Shown here piece by piece: positions 21,795 through 30,434 of a stretch of 64,000 nucleotides of DNA. The stretch covers positions 124,001-188,000 of the forward strand of contig BBMW01000009.1 in NCBI GenBank assembly GCA_000759755.1, written 5' to 3'. The notes beneath the pieces were generated by a model. That model did no database searches and was not told where the DNA came from. It saw nothing but the letters and a program-made list of their open reading frames with translations. Each line of letters opens with the position of its first letter. Positions within the stretch are counted from its first letter, which is position 1. The translations under genes and the position numbers were made by a program. Origin of the DNA: Citrobacter werkmanii NBRC 105721. Its GTDB lineage: Bacteria; Pseudomonadota; Gammaproteobacteria; Enterobacterales; Enterobacteriaceae.

Positions 21795-21895
21795 TCCTGC
21801 ACGAATGGTCTGAAATCTGATACCGCTGATGCATGGTCGTTTTTCAGCCATCATATTCGCTATACTTATTCTGTAGACAATGACAGGAGGTACAT

Positions 21896-22162
21896 ATGGC
21901 ATCCGGATGGGCAAATGACGACGCAGTTAACGAGCAGATCAACAATACTATTGAAGATGCTGTTGCCCGCGCCCGCGGTGAATTACCGACCGGGGAAAGT
22001 CTGTATGAATGCGAAGAATGCGGTAATCCTATCCCACAGGCCAGACGTGAGGCGGTACCGGGCGTACGCTTATGCGTCGCCTGCCAGCAGGATAAAGATT
22101 CACATAAATTAGCATTTTCAGGATATAATCGCAGAGGTTCGAAAGACAGCCAGCTACGTTGA
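21896..22162 (+). CDS. ybiI: DksA/TraR-type zinc finger protein YbiI
   Basis: An 88-residue protein with the C4 zinc finger of the DksA/TraR family: CEECGNPIPQARREAVPGVRLCVACQQ (about residues 39-65), two CxxC pairs. The N-terminal part is short and lacks the long DksA coiled coil. E. coli YbiI has the same length. Related short proteins act on RNA polymerase, but YbiI's role is not established. AGGAGGTACAT precedes the ATG. In E. coli ybiX and fiu separate it from mcbA; here they are absent. Confidence 0.92.
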   Translation: MASGWANDDAVNEQINNTIEDAVARARGELPTGESLYECEECGNPIPQARREAVPGVRLCVACQQDKDSHKLAFSGYNRRGSKDSQLR

Positions 22163-22463
22163 CTCATCTTTACCAAAAGTTTCAGCGCAGACGATTTCCT
22201 TTACGAGCACGCTTTTTCGCATGCTGTGTAGCAAAATGTGCCGTTGCCGCTTTCTCTGTAAAGCGCAATGACAAGAACTGTAAATCCCTCTTTCGAATTT
22301 ATTAATATTCAATAAGTTATTTGTCATTCAATTTTTTTGATTGATGCCGTCAATTCTATTCGATTTTCTCTCGCATAAAAAAACGTGATACTTCTCACAT
22401 CGACGAAACAACGTCTTCTTACCAGAACACTGACTAACAGAACAAACCTGCGAGAGATTAATC
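22163..22463. other. Intergenic region between ybiI and ybiJ
   Basis: These 301 bases hold the ybiJ promoter at the right. On the minus strand 22274-22182 there is a 30-codon basic frame (TTG start; ends KKRARKGNRLR) that I cannot match to a family. It is not supported as a gene. Confidence 0.35.
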
Positions 22464-22724
22464 ATGAAAAATATCAAATTTGCCGTTGCCGCCATCGCCC
22501 TTTCTACCCTGTCATTTGGCGTTTTCGCTGCCGAGCCGGTTTCCTCCACTCAGGCACAAAGCATGAATAAAATTGGTGTAGTTTCGGCAGATGGCGCCAC
22601 CACGCTGGATGGTCTGGAAGCAAAACTGGCTGAGAAAGCCGCCGCTGCCGGCGCAACGGGTTACAACATCACCTCCGCTGTCGGCAACGACAAAATGAGC
22701 GGCACCGCGGTTATCTATAAATAA
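22464..22724 (+). CDS. ybiJ: YhcN/BhsA-family periplasmic protein YbiJ
   Basis: An 86-residue secreted protein: signal peptide MKNIKFAVAAIALSTLSFGVFA, then a DUF1471 domain ending GNDKMSGTAVIYK. It shares with McbA the core LxxLExKLAEKAxxxGAxGxxxxSAxGxxxMxGxAxIYK. Family members are small periplasmic stress proteins of unclear mechanism. A strong terminator lies at 22790-22819. Confidence 0.9.
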   Translation: MKNIKFAVAAIALSTLSFGVFAAEPVSSTQAQSMNKIGVVSADGATTLDGLEAKLAEKAAAAGATGYNITSAVGNDKMSGTAVIYK

Positions 22725-22789
22725 CCGAAAGAATACCTGTACGACCCAATGCTCCAACCCTCATTGACCCTGTTTGTTACCCTTTGTTT

Positions 22790-22819
22790 GCCCGTCCGCC
22801 ACTGGACGGGCTTTTTTTT
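22790..22819 (+). terminator. ybiJ terminator
   Basis: GCCCGTCC-GCCACT-GGACGGGC followed by eight T residues. It ends three bases before the hcxB stop codon, which is convergent. Confidence 0.9.
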
Positions 22820-22821
22820 GC

Positions 22822-23907
22822 CTACTGTTCCAACCGTTGACGAAACTCTCGTAACACGGTGTCGGACATCCCTATTTGCCGCGCCGCTTCGCAAATTGCC
22901 TGCCAGCTTCCGGCATCCAGCGGAATACCTAGTTCCAGCCGTTCCTCACGAGTATTCACCTCCCACTCCCCTGGCAACAGGATCGGAGCGTCATCGGCAT
23001 GCGGGGACGCTTTTACCCACTCAGCAAATGCCGCGACCTGGTTATCGCAGTCCGGCGCGCCGAACAGTTCCGGGTTCATAATGATGGTGGTCATGCAGTT
23101 AATGATGGCGTCCGCGCTGGTCTGCAGGCTCTCCTCATGTGTGGTTTTACCACCAGAAAGCGCGCCGCCCATAATTTCGCACATCGCCGCCAGCGCATAA
23201 CCCTTGTGTTGAGCGAAGGTCAGCAACGAACCCAGCGGAGAGACCTGCATCACAGCAGGATCGGTAGTCGGTGTACCCTCGGCATCAATCAGACATCCCG
23301 GAGCCACCGGTTCCCCCTTATGCCATGCCACGCGGGTTTTGCCAAAGGCGATAGCGCTGGTTGCATAGTCCAGCAACAGCGGGAAGGTATCTTTACGCGG
23401 AAAAACGACGCAGAAAGGGTTGGTGCCAAAACGGCTATCGCGACCGTGGAACGGTGCGACCATCGGGATGCCCACCACATTCACAAAGTGCACCGAGACA
23501 AAACCTGCCGCCGCACATTGTTCCGCCCAGTAACCAATGCGTCCGATATGGTGCGAATTGTGTAACGCCACGGCGGCGATACCGTACTGGCGCGCTTTTT
23601 CAATCCCAAGCATCATTGCCTCGTGCGCCGCCACCTGACCAAATGCGCAATCGCCATCAAGCGTAATCACCGCTCCCGCATCTTTTACCACTTTGGCATG
23701 ACGGTTGATCTGCAGATGTCCCTGCGAGAAGGAGCGAATATAGCTTGGGATCATGCCGATACCGTGGGAGTCGTGCCCGGCGAGGTTAGAGGCAATCAGA
23801 TGGTCGGCCACCAGCCGCGCTTCCTGCTCGTTACTCCCCATCTGGTGAAAAACGGCCTGAATGAAGGCGTGCAGCGTTGGCACATGGAAGCGATGTCCAC
23901 TGTTCAT
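22822..23907 (-). CDS. hcxB: Hydroxycarboxylate dehydrogenase B (YbiC), LDH2/MDH2 family
   Basis: A 361-residue NAD(P)H-dependent oxidoreductase of the LDH2/MDG2 family. It has HDSHGIGMIPSY (about residues 44-55), the catalytic histidine region LHNSHHIGRIGYW, and FHGRDSRFGTNPF with LDYATSAIAFGK binding the cofactor. E. coli HcxB reduces 2-oxo acids such as 2-oxoglutarate and hydroxyphenylpyruvate. The start at 23907 (MNSGHRF) follows CAGGAGATAAC; the frame stays open to 23973 but without a ribosome site. Length equals the E. coli protein. Confidence 0.93.
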   Translation of the reverse strand: MNSGHRFHVPTLHAFIQAVFHQMGSNEQEARLVADHLIASNLAGHDSHGIGMIPSYIRSFSQGHLQINRHAKVVKDAGAVITLDGDCAFGQVAAHEAMMLGIEKARQYGIAAVALHNSHHIGRIGYWAEQCAAAGFVSVHFVNVVGIPMVAPFHGRDSRFGTNPFCVVFPRKDTFPLLLDYATSAIAFGKTRVAWHKGEPVAPGCLIDAEGTPTTDPAVMQVSPLGSLLTFAQHKGYALAAMCEIMGGALSGGKTTHEESLQTSADAIINCMTTIIMNPELFGAPDCDNQVAAFAEWVKASPHADDAPILLPGEWEVNTREERLELGIPLDAGSWQAICEAARQIGMSDTVLREFRQRLEQ

Positions 23908-24028
23908 TGTTATCTCCTGTTGTGTCGCGTGTTTGTTGTGTTTCTTATTTTTCAACAAACTATGCTGCGCCACGCCAGTCAGGAGGTCAATAAACGTGCA
24001 GAAATTTCACGTTGTTGCAAAGAATGAA

Positions 24029-24055
24029 CCGACAGGCCTGGAAATGGCCTGTCGG
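24029..24055 (-). terminator. Hairpin downstream of ybiB
   Basis: CCGACAGGCC and GGCCTGTCGG make 10-base perfect arms around TGGAAAT. It lies 12 bases beyond the ybiB stop on the minus strand and probably terminates the dinG-ybiB transcript. Confidence 0.75.
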
Positions 24056-24067
24056 GGAAACAAGAAT

Positions 24068-25036
24068 TTAGAAGCTTTGCCCGACGCGAGCCAGACCTTC
24101 AGCCAGCGAGGAAGATTCGCCGGTTGCGACCAGGCAGCAGGCCATCTGTATTTTCAACGAAGCCGGAACAGGCTCGCTACCGGCCAGACAACGTTCTATC
24201 CAGCGCGCGGTAGTTTCCGGATCTTTTGCCACCGGCAGCGGTACCGGTTCGTCAGGCATCTCACTCTGGCGGTCGTGCAATACGCGCACGCCGGAGGAAT
24301 CGATCAGGCTTATCTGCGGGCAGCGCTGCGGGTTGGCATACACTTCGCCTTCGGTGCCGTGCATCAACAGACCGCGACCACCGATGTCGCCAAAGAATTT
24401 CGCCACGCGCGATACATATTCCGGATGCGACACGCTGGAAAGACGCAGCGCGGCATCTTCAGCAAACGGCGTGGCGAGCTTGGCCAACGTATGCGCGCTG
24501 TTACGCACGCCCATTCTCCAGCGCATCGCCAGCTGTTTCTCCAGCGGAGGACACAGCGCGCTCACCGGGATAAACACCGGCTCATGACCATCGAGTTTTG
24601 CCTGTGCCTGTCCCGCATGCCGCGTTGGCGTAATGCCCATCAGTTCGAAAATGGTTTCTGTCAGCACGCGGGTTGGATCTTCACTGACGCCGTGCACCAC
24701 TACCGGAAAGCCCAGCTTGTGCAGTAAAATTGCCAGCAACGGAGTCAGATTCGCCTGCTTGCGTGCGCCATTATAGCTGGGAATAACAATGGGCATGGGT
24801 TTAGCAACCGGCGGCGTCAGGCGAAGGGTATGGTTCTGCATCGCTTCGTAAAAACCCAGCATCTCCGCTTCACCCTCGCCTTTAATACGTAGCGCAATCA
24901 GTACGCCACCCATCTCAAGCTCCGGTACGTCGCCGTTCAGCATATGGGTATACAGTCCGCGAGCAGTATCCTTATCCAGATCACGCGCGTGGTTTTTCCC
25001 TCGCCCAATCTCTTTGATGATTTTGCGGTAATCCAT
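24068..25036 (-). CDS. ybiB: Nucleic-acid-binding TrpD2-like protein YbiB
   Basis: A 322-residue homologue of anthranilate phosphoribosyltransferase (TrpD) in the TrpD2 subgroup. The helical N-terminal domain (DTARGLYTHMLNGDVPELEMGGVLIALRIKGEG) precedes the alpha/beta domain. E. coli YbiB is a dimer that binds DNA and RNA without sequence preference and lacks TrpD activity. I start at the ATG at 25036 (MDYRKIIKE) with AAGGAG upstream; the open frame begins at 25060. It lies 28 bases after dinG on the same strand, consistent with LexA-linked co-expression. Confidence 0.92.
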   Translation of the reverse strand: MDYRKIIKEIGRGKNHARDLDKDTARGLYTHMLNGDVPELEMGGVLIALRIKGEGEAEMLGFYEAMQNHTLRLTPPVAKPMPIVIPSYNGARKQANLTPLLAILLHKLGFPVVVHGVSEDPTRVLTETIFELMGITPTRHAGQAQAKLDGHEPVFIPVSALCPPLEKQLAMRWRMGVRNSAHTLAKLATPFAEDAALRLSSVSHPEYVSRVAKFFGDIGGRGLLMHGTEGEVYANPQRCPQISLIDSSGVRVLHDRQSEMPDEPVPLPVAKDPETTARWIERCLAGSEPVPASLKIQMACCLVATGESSSLAEGLARVGQSF

Positions 25037-25064
25037 CGATAACTCCTTGCTGTTGCTCACATCG

Positions 25065-27215
25065 TTAACGCCTGCGGCGGCGCGTGGGTTTCGCTTTTTC
25101 TTTTGGTTCTACTATAACGTCTGGCACAGCAGGTTGCTCTATCGGAAATATGGGTAACGCATTCAGTAAACGCTTGCCGTAGTTTTTGGTCAATAAACGC
25201 TTGTCATAAATAACCACGTCCCCCCAGCAGCCGTGGCTACGGATGAGTCGCCCGACCTGCTGGATTAAATTAAACGATGCGGCCGGTAAACTCTGCACTT
25301 CGAAAGGATAACGATTCAGGCTTTTCAGCCATTCACCCTCGGTGATCACTACCGGGCTGTCGATTGGCGGAAAGGCGATTTTATGAATATGCACCTGCGT
25401 CAGCAGGTCGCCTTTCAAATCCAGACCTTCGGCAAAAGATTGCAGACCCACCAGCACGCTACGCTCACCGTTTTGTACCCGTTTGCGGTGTAGCTCCACC
25501 AGACGATAGCGCGGCTGATCGCCCTGGACCAGCAACAGCAGACGTAGATCGGCGACATGCTCAAGAAAACGCTGCATCGCCCGACCGCTGGCAAACAGCA
25601 CCAGCATGCCCTGATGCTTTTTGCTTTCCAGTTGTTCGCGGAAATAGGCGGCCATTTCCGCGATATGCTGCTCTTCGTTCTCCATCAACGGTTCGTAGCG
25701 CATCTGCGGAATAACAATTTTGCCTTGCTCAACATGATTAAACGGAGAATCCAGTGCGACGAAGCGGTCACCGGCCTTTTCTTTCAGGCCGCTCATCTCC
25801 TGCAGACGCGAGAAACTGTTGAGCGAGCGCAGCGTGGCGGAGGTAACGATAATATGTGGTACGCTGCGCCACAGCAGTCTTTCCAGTTGATCGCTCACGC
25901 GGATCCCCACGCAGTGGAACCAGACATGGATCTGCCCGTCACGCACTTCACGCGTCGCCCATTTACTCACCGGAGCGCCTGACGACTGCGCCAGCGAGGC
26001 CAGCCGCCACAGTTTGCTTTGCGCTTCGAACATACCCAGCGCCCGGTTCATCTGCAAAATAACCCGATGCAGACGCACAATATCGTGGGTGCCGGTTTTT
26101 TCGCTGAGATCGTTGAGGAACAGTTCCGCCAGACCGCGCAGCATTTCCGTGAGCTTAGCCAGGCGCTGACAAATCTCCATCACTTCCGCTGGCAATTCCC
26201 CCATCGCAAAACGGTGTTCTGCTTCCTGGGTGGCGGGCATATACAGATTAAGAATATTGTTGAGCGATGAAATCAGTTCATACAGCTCTTCGCAGTGGCC
26301 GTTCAGACGCTCGGCATTTGCCAACGGCGGCGTGGTTTTGGGGCGAAACTGCTCCAGGCAGGTTGCCACTAACTTACAAAACAGATCCAACTGTAGTCGA
26401 TACCAGGGGGCGCTGATTTCCGCACTCATCTCCAGCGCATCGCGTGCAACGTCCGGTAAGTGGTGGCCTTCATCAAGCACCAGCAGCAGGTTTTTCGGCT
26501 CCGGCAAAACAGCTTCACTTTCCATGGCGGCCATCACCAGCGCATGGTTAGCAACCACCACTTCGGCTTCCTGAATCTCCCGGCGGGCAACAAAAAAAGG
26601 ACATTCACGATAATAGTGACAATTCCGATTCAGACAGCTGGCCTTATCGGTGCTCAGGCGTTGCCAGAGTCCGTCATCAATAGCGATATCCGTGTGATCG
26701 CGCAGCCCGTCCCATTTATAGGTGTCGAGGTCGCCTTTCAGCCTGGCGCAGCGCTTTTGTTCTTCCTGGTTATTTGGCGTCAGGTCATCGTCGAGAAAAG
26801 CCAGCAGATCCTGCTGATTGGGTTCAGTACTGGCAAGCGCCGCTAAGTTACGCGGGCAGACATAGCGCCCACGACCGAACGCGGCGGTAAAACGCAGGTC
26901 AGGAATAATTTTGCGCAGTAACGGCAGGTCTTTGCTGTAGATCTGATCCTGCAAAGCGACGTTGGCGGTACTAACCACCAGCGTTTTTTGTTCTTCACGG
27001 GCAATGGCGATTCCCGGAATTAAATAGGAGAGGGTTTTCCCCACCCCAGTCGGCGCTTCAATCGCCAGATGCCGCCCTTCTTCCCCGGAGAGCGTTTTCG
27101 CGACGTCAGCAATCATCTGCCGCTGCGGTGCCCGGGGGATAAAGTCGGGGATCTGTTCCTGAAGCGCCTTGTACCAGGCGGCGATTTGCGCTTTCAGCGC
27201 AGCCGTAAGTGCCAT
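25065..27215 (-). CDS. dinG: ATP-dependent DNA helicase DinG
   Basis: A 716-residue XPD-like superfamily 2 5'-3' helicase, the same length as E. coli DinG. Walker A is APTGVGKT (about residues 49-56), the DEAH-type box is VLDEGHHLP, and the iron-sulfur cluster cysteines include C120 in GRYVCPRN and those in ASCLNRNCHYYRECPFF. Motif VI is QQVGRLIRS. It unwinds D-loops, R-loops and G-quadruplexes and helps forks pass transcription units. The start at 27215 (MALTAALKAQ) matches the family; frames upstream run into the SOS box. Highly basic C-terminus KPTRRRRR. Confidence 0.96.
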   Translation of the reverse strand: MALTAALKAQIAAWYKALQEQIPDFIPRAPQRQMIADVAKTLSGEEGRHLAIEAPTGVGKTLSYLIPGIAIAREEQKTLVVSTANVALQDQIYSKDLPLLRKIIPDLRFTAAFGRGRYVCPRNLAALASTEPNQQDLLAFLDDDLTPNNQEEQKRCARLKGDLDTYKWDGLRDHTDIAIDDGLWQRLSTDKASCLNRNCHYYRECPFFVARREIQEAEVVVANHALVMAAMESEAVLPEPKNLLLVLDEGHHLPDVARDALEMSAEISAPWYRLQLDLFCKLVATCLEQFRPKTTPPLANAERLNGHCEELYELISSLNNILNLYMPATQEAEHRFAMGELPAEVMEICQRLAKLTEMLRGLAELFLNDLSEKTGTHDIVRLHRVILQMNRALGMFEAQSKLWRLASLAQSSGAPVSKWATREVRDGQIHVWFHCVGIRVSDQLERLLWRSVPHIIVTSATLRSLNSFSRLQEMSGLKEKAGDRFVALDSPFNHVEQGKIVIPQMRYEPLMENEEQHIAEMAAYFREQLESKKHQGMLVLFASGRAMQRFLEHVADLRLLLLVQGDQPRYRLVELHRKRVQNGERSVLVGLQSFAEGLDLKGDLLTQVHIHKIAFPPIDSPVVITEGEWLKSLNRYPFEVQSLPAASFNLIQQVGRLIRSHGCWGDVVIYDKRLLTKNYGKRLLNALPIFPIEQPAVPDVIVEPKEKAKPTRRRRR

Positions 27216-27229
27216 GAGAAAACCTGAAA

Positions 27230-27249
27230 TACTGTATAAACAGCCACTA
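27230..27249 (-). promoter_or_regulatory. LexA box of dinG
   Basis: On the minus strand TAGTGGCTGTTTATACAGTA. The right half CAGTA matches the LexA consensus; the left CTG is replaced by GTG. E. coli dinG has a similarly degenerate left half (TTG). It ends 15 bases before the start codon. Confidence 0.7.
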
Positions 27250-27382
27250 TTGTGGCACATTTCAGGCGCTGGATGTACCTTTTTCCCTCATTCTGGAAAG
27301 CGCTTCGCAGCGTTGACTTAAATTGCCGGGAACCCTATACGGCCTACAGTCAGGTACATTGCAGGCCGAATAAACGTGTCGG

Positions 27383-28957
27383 TTAATAGTATCCCAGCAG
27401 CTTCCACCACAGCATACCCACGGCAAAAATGATAATGACATTTGCCGTCACCACACAGAGGTTGATTTTGTAAAAGCGCGGGCGTTCAAAATAACCCTGG
27501 GCAAAATAGATAGGGCCAGGTCCACCACCGTATTCCGTATTGCCCCACATCAGATTACTGAAGATACCAAAGCAAATCGCGACCATCATCGGCGGTGCGC
27601 CCGCAGCGATCGCCGTTGCCGCAAAAGGGGCATACAGCGCAGCCACGTGGCCGGTGGCGGTCGCAAAGAGGTAATGGACGTAAATATAGAGGATCCCCAG
27701 CAAAATAAAGGACTCTATCGCGCCAAATCCCTGAATACCGCTGCCCAGTTTTATCGTCATCCATTTAGTTGCCGCAAAAGGGGCATACAGCGCAGCCACG
27801 TGGCCGGTGGCGGTCGCAAAGAGGTAATGGACGTAAATATAGAGGATCCCCAGCAAAATAAAGGACTCTATCGCGCCAAATCCCTGAATACCGCTGCCCA
27901 GTTTTATCGTCATCCATTTAATAAAGCCCAGATCGGCAAGCCCGGTTGCCAGGCTAATAATGACGCTAAACCAGATCACCGTGTCCCACGCTGCATGGTC
28001 ATTGAGCAGGCTTTTCCAGCTGACTGCGCCAGAGGCGAAAAGATAAGCAGCCAATCCCAGTCCAACCGAGGTTGCCGATAATCCCGTGATTAAGCTGGTG
28101 CCCCAGCCGACCAATGCCAACACGAAGCCAAACGCGACCTTTTTCTCATTACCGCTCATCGCACCGAGTTCACCGAGCGCCTGCTTGCCCATCGCTTTTG
28201 CCTCTGGCGTACGTTTAAGCTCAGGATCCAGCAACTTATAGACCAGAAGCGGCATCAAACAGAAACAGACCATCGCAGGAACAACAGCGGAAACAAACCA
28301 CCCGCCCCAGGTTATCTCGACGCCTAATGAGGATTTAGCCAGACTCGCCACCAGCGGATTTGCCGCCATCCCGGTGAGGAATATCGCCCCGGTAATGGGC
28401 GTAAACTGAAAGCACACCATGGTTAAAAAATCACCAATACGCTTGCCGGTTACTCCCGGAGCCGAACCTAATACGTCATTGATTGAACGAGTGATAGGGA
28501 AAATAATCCCTCCGGAACGGGCTGTCACTGACGGCATTGCCGGAGCCATAATCAGATCGGATACCCCCAGCGAATAGGCAATACCCAGGCTACTGCCGCC
28601 AAATAGCGATAACATTTTATACGCGATACGTTTCCCGAGCCCTGAGGTAACAAACCCCAGAGAAAGAACATAGGCGCAGAAGATGAGCCATACCGTACCG
28701 GAAGCAAACCCTGACAGCGCTTTCGCCTCTGGCAAGGTCTTGGTAAAAATCACCACACAAAGCGCAATCAACATTACCGCCCCCGAAGGGAGCGGTTGGG
28801 TAAGAATGGCGGCAATGGTCGCGGCAAAAATAGCAAACATATGCCAGGCCTGAGGCGTCAGACCATCAGGTACGGGATAAAACCAAATTATCCCCCCAAT
28901 CGCCAGCGGTATCAGGAACGCCAGAATGGATTTTCCCGCGACAGAATTCGTTGACAT
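27383..28957 (-). CDS. DASS-family dicarboxylate/citrate-type transporter carrying an internal 51-residue duplication
   Basis: A 524-residue inner-membrane protein of the divalent anion:sodium symporter family (CitT/TtdT/YbhI-like). Family features: FTPITGAIFLTGMAANPLVASLA in the first half and ATGHVAALYAPF...AAGAPPMMVAICFGIFSNLMWGNTEYGGGPGPIYF in the second. It lies 33 bases after the lyase gene in an apparent operon. A perfect 153-bp tandem repeat (27615-27767, 27768-27920) duplicates about residues 347-397, including a membrane segment, so the ancestral protein was probably 473 residues. The duplication keeps the frame but should alter topology, so function may be lost. Likely substrates are di- or tricarboxylates; no specific one can be named. 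Confidence 0.85.
   Translation of the reverse strand: MSTNSVAGKSILAFLIPLAIGGIIWFYPVPDGLTPQAWHMFAIFAATIAAILTQPLPSGAVMLIALCVVIFTKTLPEAKALSGFASGTVWLIFCAYVLSLGFVTSGLGKRIAYKMLSLFGGSSLGIAYSLGVSDLIMAPAMPSVTARSGGIIFPITRSINDVLGSAPGVTGKRIGDFLTMVCFQFTPITGAIFLTGMAANPLVASLAKSSLGVEITWGGWFVSAVVPAMVCFCLMPLLVYKLLDPELKRTPEAKAMGKQALGELGAMSGNEKKVAFGFVLALVGWGTSLITGLSATSVGLGLAAYLFASGAVSWKSLLNDHAAWDTVIWFSVIISLATGLADLGFIKWMTIKLGSGIQGFGAIESFILLGILYIYVHYLFATATGHVAALYAPFAATKWMTIKLGSGIQGFGAIESFILLGILYIYVHYLFATATGHVAALYAPFAATAIAAGAPPMMVAICFGIFSNLMWGNTEYGGGPGPIYFAQGYFERPRFYKINLCVVTANVIIIFAVGMLWWKLLGYY
27615..27767. repeat. 153-bp perfect tandem direct repeat, copy 1
   Basis: Identical by eye to 27768-27920, base for base. 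The left border is GATCGCC then GTTGCCGC; the repeat ends CATCCATTTA. It encodes KWMTIKLGSG through YAPFAAT of the transporter. Confidence 0.95.
27768..27920. repeat. 153-bp perfect tandem direct repeat, copy 2
   Basis: Second copy, directly abutting the first; the sequence beyond it (ATAAAGCCC) continues the normal gene. No insertion-sequence ends flank the repeat. Confidence 0.95.
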
Positions 28958-28990
28958 AAAAATATCCTTATTCCGTTAGCCCGAGAACCT

Positions 28991-30343
28991 TCATTTCTGC
29001 GACATATATTTGGCCAGCACCTGATCGACCATCGCGGGTGCCATTCCCAGGTAATTTGCCGGGTCGGTCAGTTTCTCAATCAACTGCGGATCCAGTCGTT
29101 CTGCAACAGATGGCACCGCATTCAGCACATCAGCCAGTCGCCCCCCCTGTTCGTTGACGATACGGCAGGCGTCGTACACAACATCATGCGCATCCTGACG
29201 ACCGATGTATGGCGCCAGTCCCATCATGACCGCCTCAGCCACTATCAGGCCGTTGGTCATACCGAGGTTACGTTTCATCGCCGCTTCATCGACTATCAGC
29301 CCCGCCAGCATAAAATTGGCCTGATGCAACGCCCCTGCGCTGAGGACGAAACTTTCCGGGATAGCAATCCATTCCGCATGCCACGGCCCGGTCGCCCGTT
29401 CCAGGTCCTGCACCATCGCATCCAGCATCAGTCCCGCTTGCTGACGCACGCCTTTAGCACAGGCCAGCATCAGTTCGCTGGAGATCGGGTTGCGTTTCTG
29501 CGGCATGGTACTGCTGGCGCCACGCCCTTTAACAAACGGCTCATACAGCTCGCCAAACTCATTGGCTGCCAGCAACATTACGTCGTAGGCAATCTTACCC
29601 AGCGAACCAGTAATCACCGCTAACAAGTTAACCGCTTCGGCAAAACCATCACGCGCGACGTGCCAGGTGGACGTCGGAACATTCAGTCCAAGCTCTTCCA
29701 TCATCGCTTTTTGTACCGCCAGCCCTTTATCCCCCAGCGATGCCAGCGTACCAGCTGCACCCGCAAATTCGCCGACCAGAACACGAGGACGCGCCTGGGT
29801 AAGACGTTCCGCGTGGCGTTCAAACATATCCAGCCAGATGGCCGCTTTATAACCGAAGGTCACGGGCAAAGCCTGTTGTAAGTGGGTTCTCCCGGCCATT
29901 GGCGTATCACGGTAGCGACGTGCGAGGTCTGCGAGCGTCGCTCGAAGTTTGTTTATATCGGTCTCAATTAACGTGAACGCATCACGAATTTGTAGGACTA
30001 CCGCGGTGTCCATAATGTCCTGAGTGGTTGCCCCCCAGTGCACATAGCCGCCGGACTCGCCAGCCTGTTTAGAAATCTGGTGCACCAGCGGTAGGATCGG
30101 ATACCCCACTATTTCGGTTTCATGGCGCAATAAATCAAAATCGAGCGTGTCGGCATTACATTTCTCGGCAATTTCCTGCGCCGCCGCCTCAGGTATTACG
30201 CCACAGCGCGCTTGAGCCTTAGCCAACGCAACCTCCACTTCCACGTATTTGCGCACCAGCTCGCGATCGTCAAACACCGCGCGCATCGCCGGTGTGCCGA
30301 AAGAATCCCTGAACAGAACAGAATCAAGTACATTCGAAGCCAT
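28991..30343 (-). CDS. Fumarase/adenylosuccinate lyase superfamily enzyme (PcaB-like)
   Basis: A 450-residue protein of the superfamily that includes adenylosuccinate lyase, argininosuccinate lyase, fumarase and 3-carboxy-cis,cis-muconate cycloisomerase. The signature GASSTMPQKRNP (about residues 275-286) and HWGATTQDIMDT (about residues 102-113) are clear, and TAGRTHLQQALPVTF is typical of the PcaB/adenylosuccinate lyase branch. These tetrameric enzymes eliminate fumarate from a succinyl adduct or cyclise a muconate. No other aromatic-catabolism gene is nearby, so a PcaB role is unproven. With the adjacent dicarboxylate transporter, a lyase acting on an imported succinylated compound is plausible. 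The regulator diverges from it. Confidence 0.85.
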   Translation of the reverse strand: MASNVLDSVLFRDSFGTPAMRAVFDDRELVRKYVEVEVALAKAQARCGVIPEAAAQEIAEKCNADTLDFDLLRHETEIVGYPILPLVHQISKQAGESGGYVHWGATTQDIMDTAVVLQIRDAFTLIETDINKLRATLADLARRYRDTPMAGRTHLQQALPVTFGYKAAIWLDMFERHAERLTQARPRVLVGEFAGAAGTLASLGDKGLAVQKAMMEELGLNVPTSTWHVARDGFAEAVNLLAVITGSLGKIAYDVMLLAANEFGELYEPFVKGRGASSTMPQKRNPISSELMLACAKGVRQQAGLMLDAMVQDLERATGPWHAEWIAIPESFVLSAGALHQANFMLAGLIVDEAAMKRNLGMTNGLIVAEAVMMGLAPYIGRQDAHDVVYDACRIVNEQGGRLADVLNAVPSVAERLDPQLIEKLTDPANYLGMAPAMVDQVLAKYMSQK

Positions 30344-30417
30344 AAATCCCCCTGGAAAATCTGATAATGATAAGATGCTTGTTTACGGCGGTTTGTTGGA
30401 TATTCAAACGCCGCCGC

Positions 30418-30431
30418 AATGTCCAGACATT
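30418..30431. promoter_or_regulatory. Candidate GntR operator, site 1
   Basis: AATGTC-CA-GACATT, perfect 6-base arms, sharing the ATGTCC core with the neighbouring 32-bp palindrome. It is nearest the lyase gene. Confidence 0.5.
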
Positions 30432-30434
30432 ATC

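Noticed and set aside
28991-30343. Naming the lyase pcaB
   Set aside because: No protocatechuate-pathway gene is adjacent and the motifs are shared by several superfamily members.
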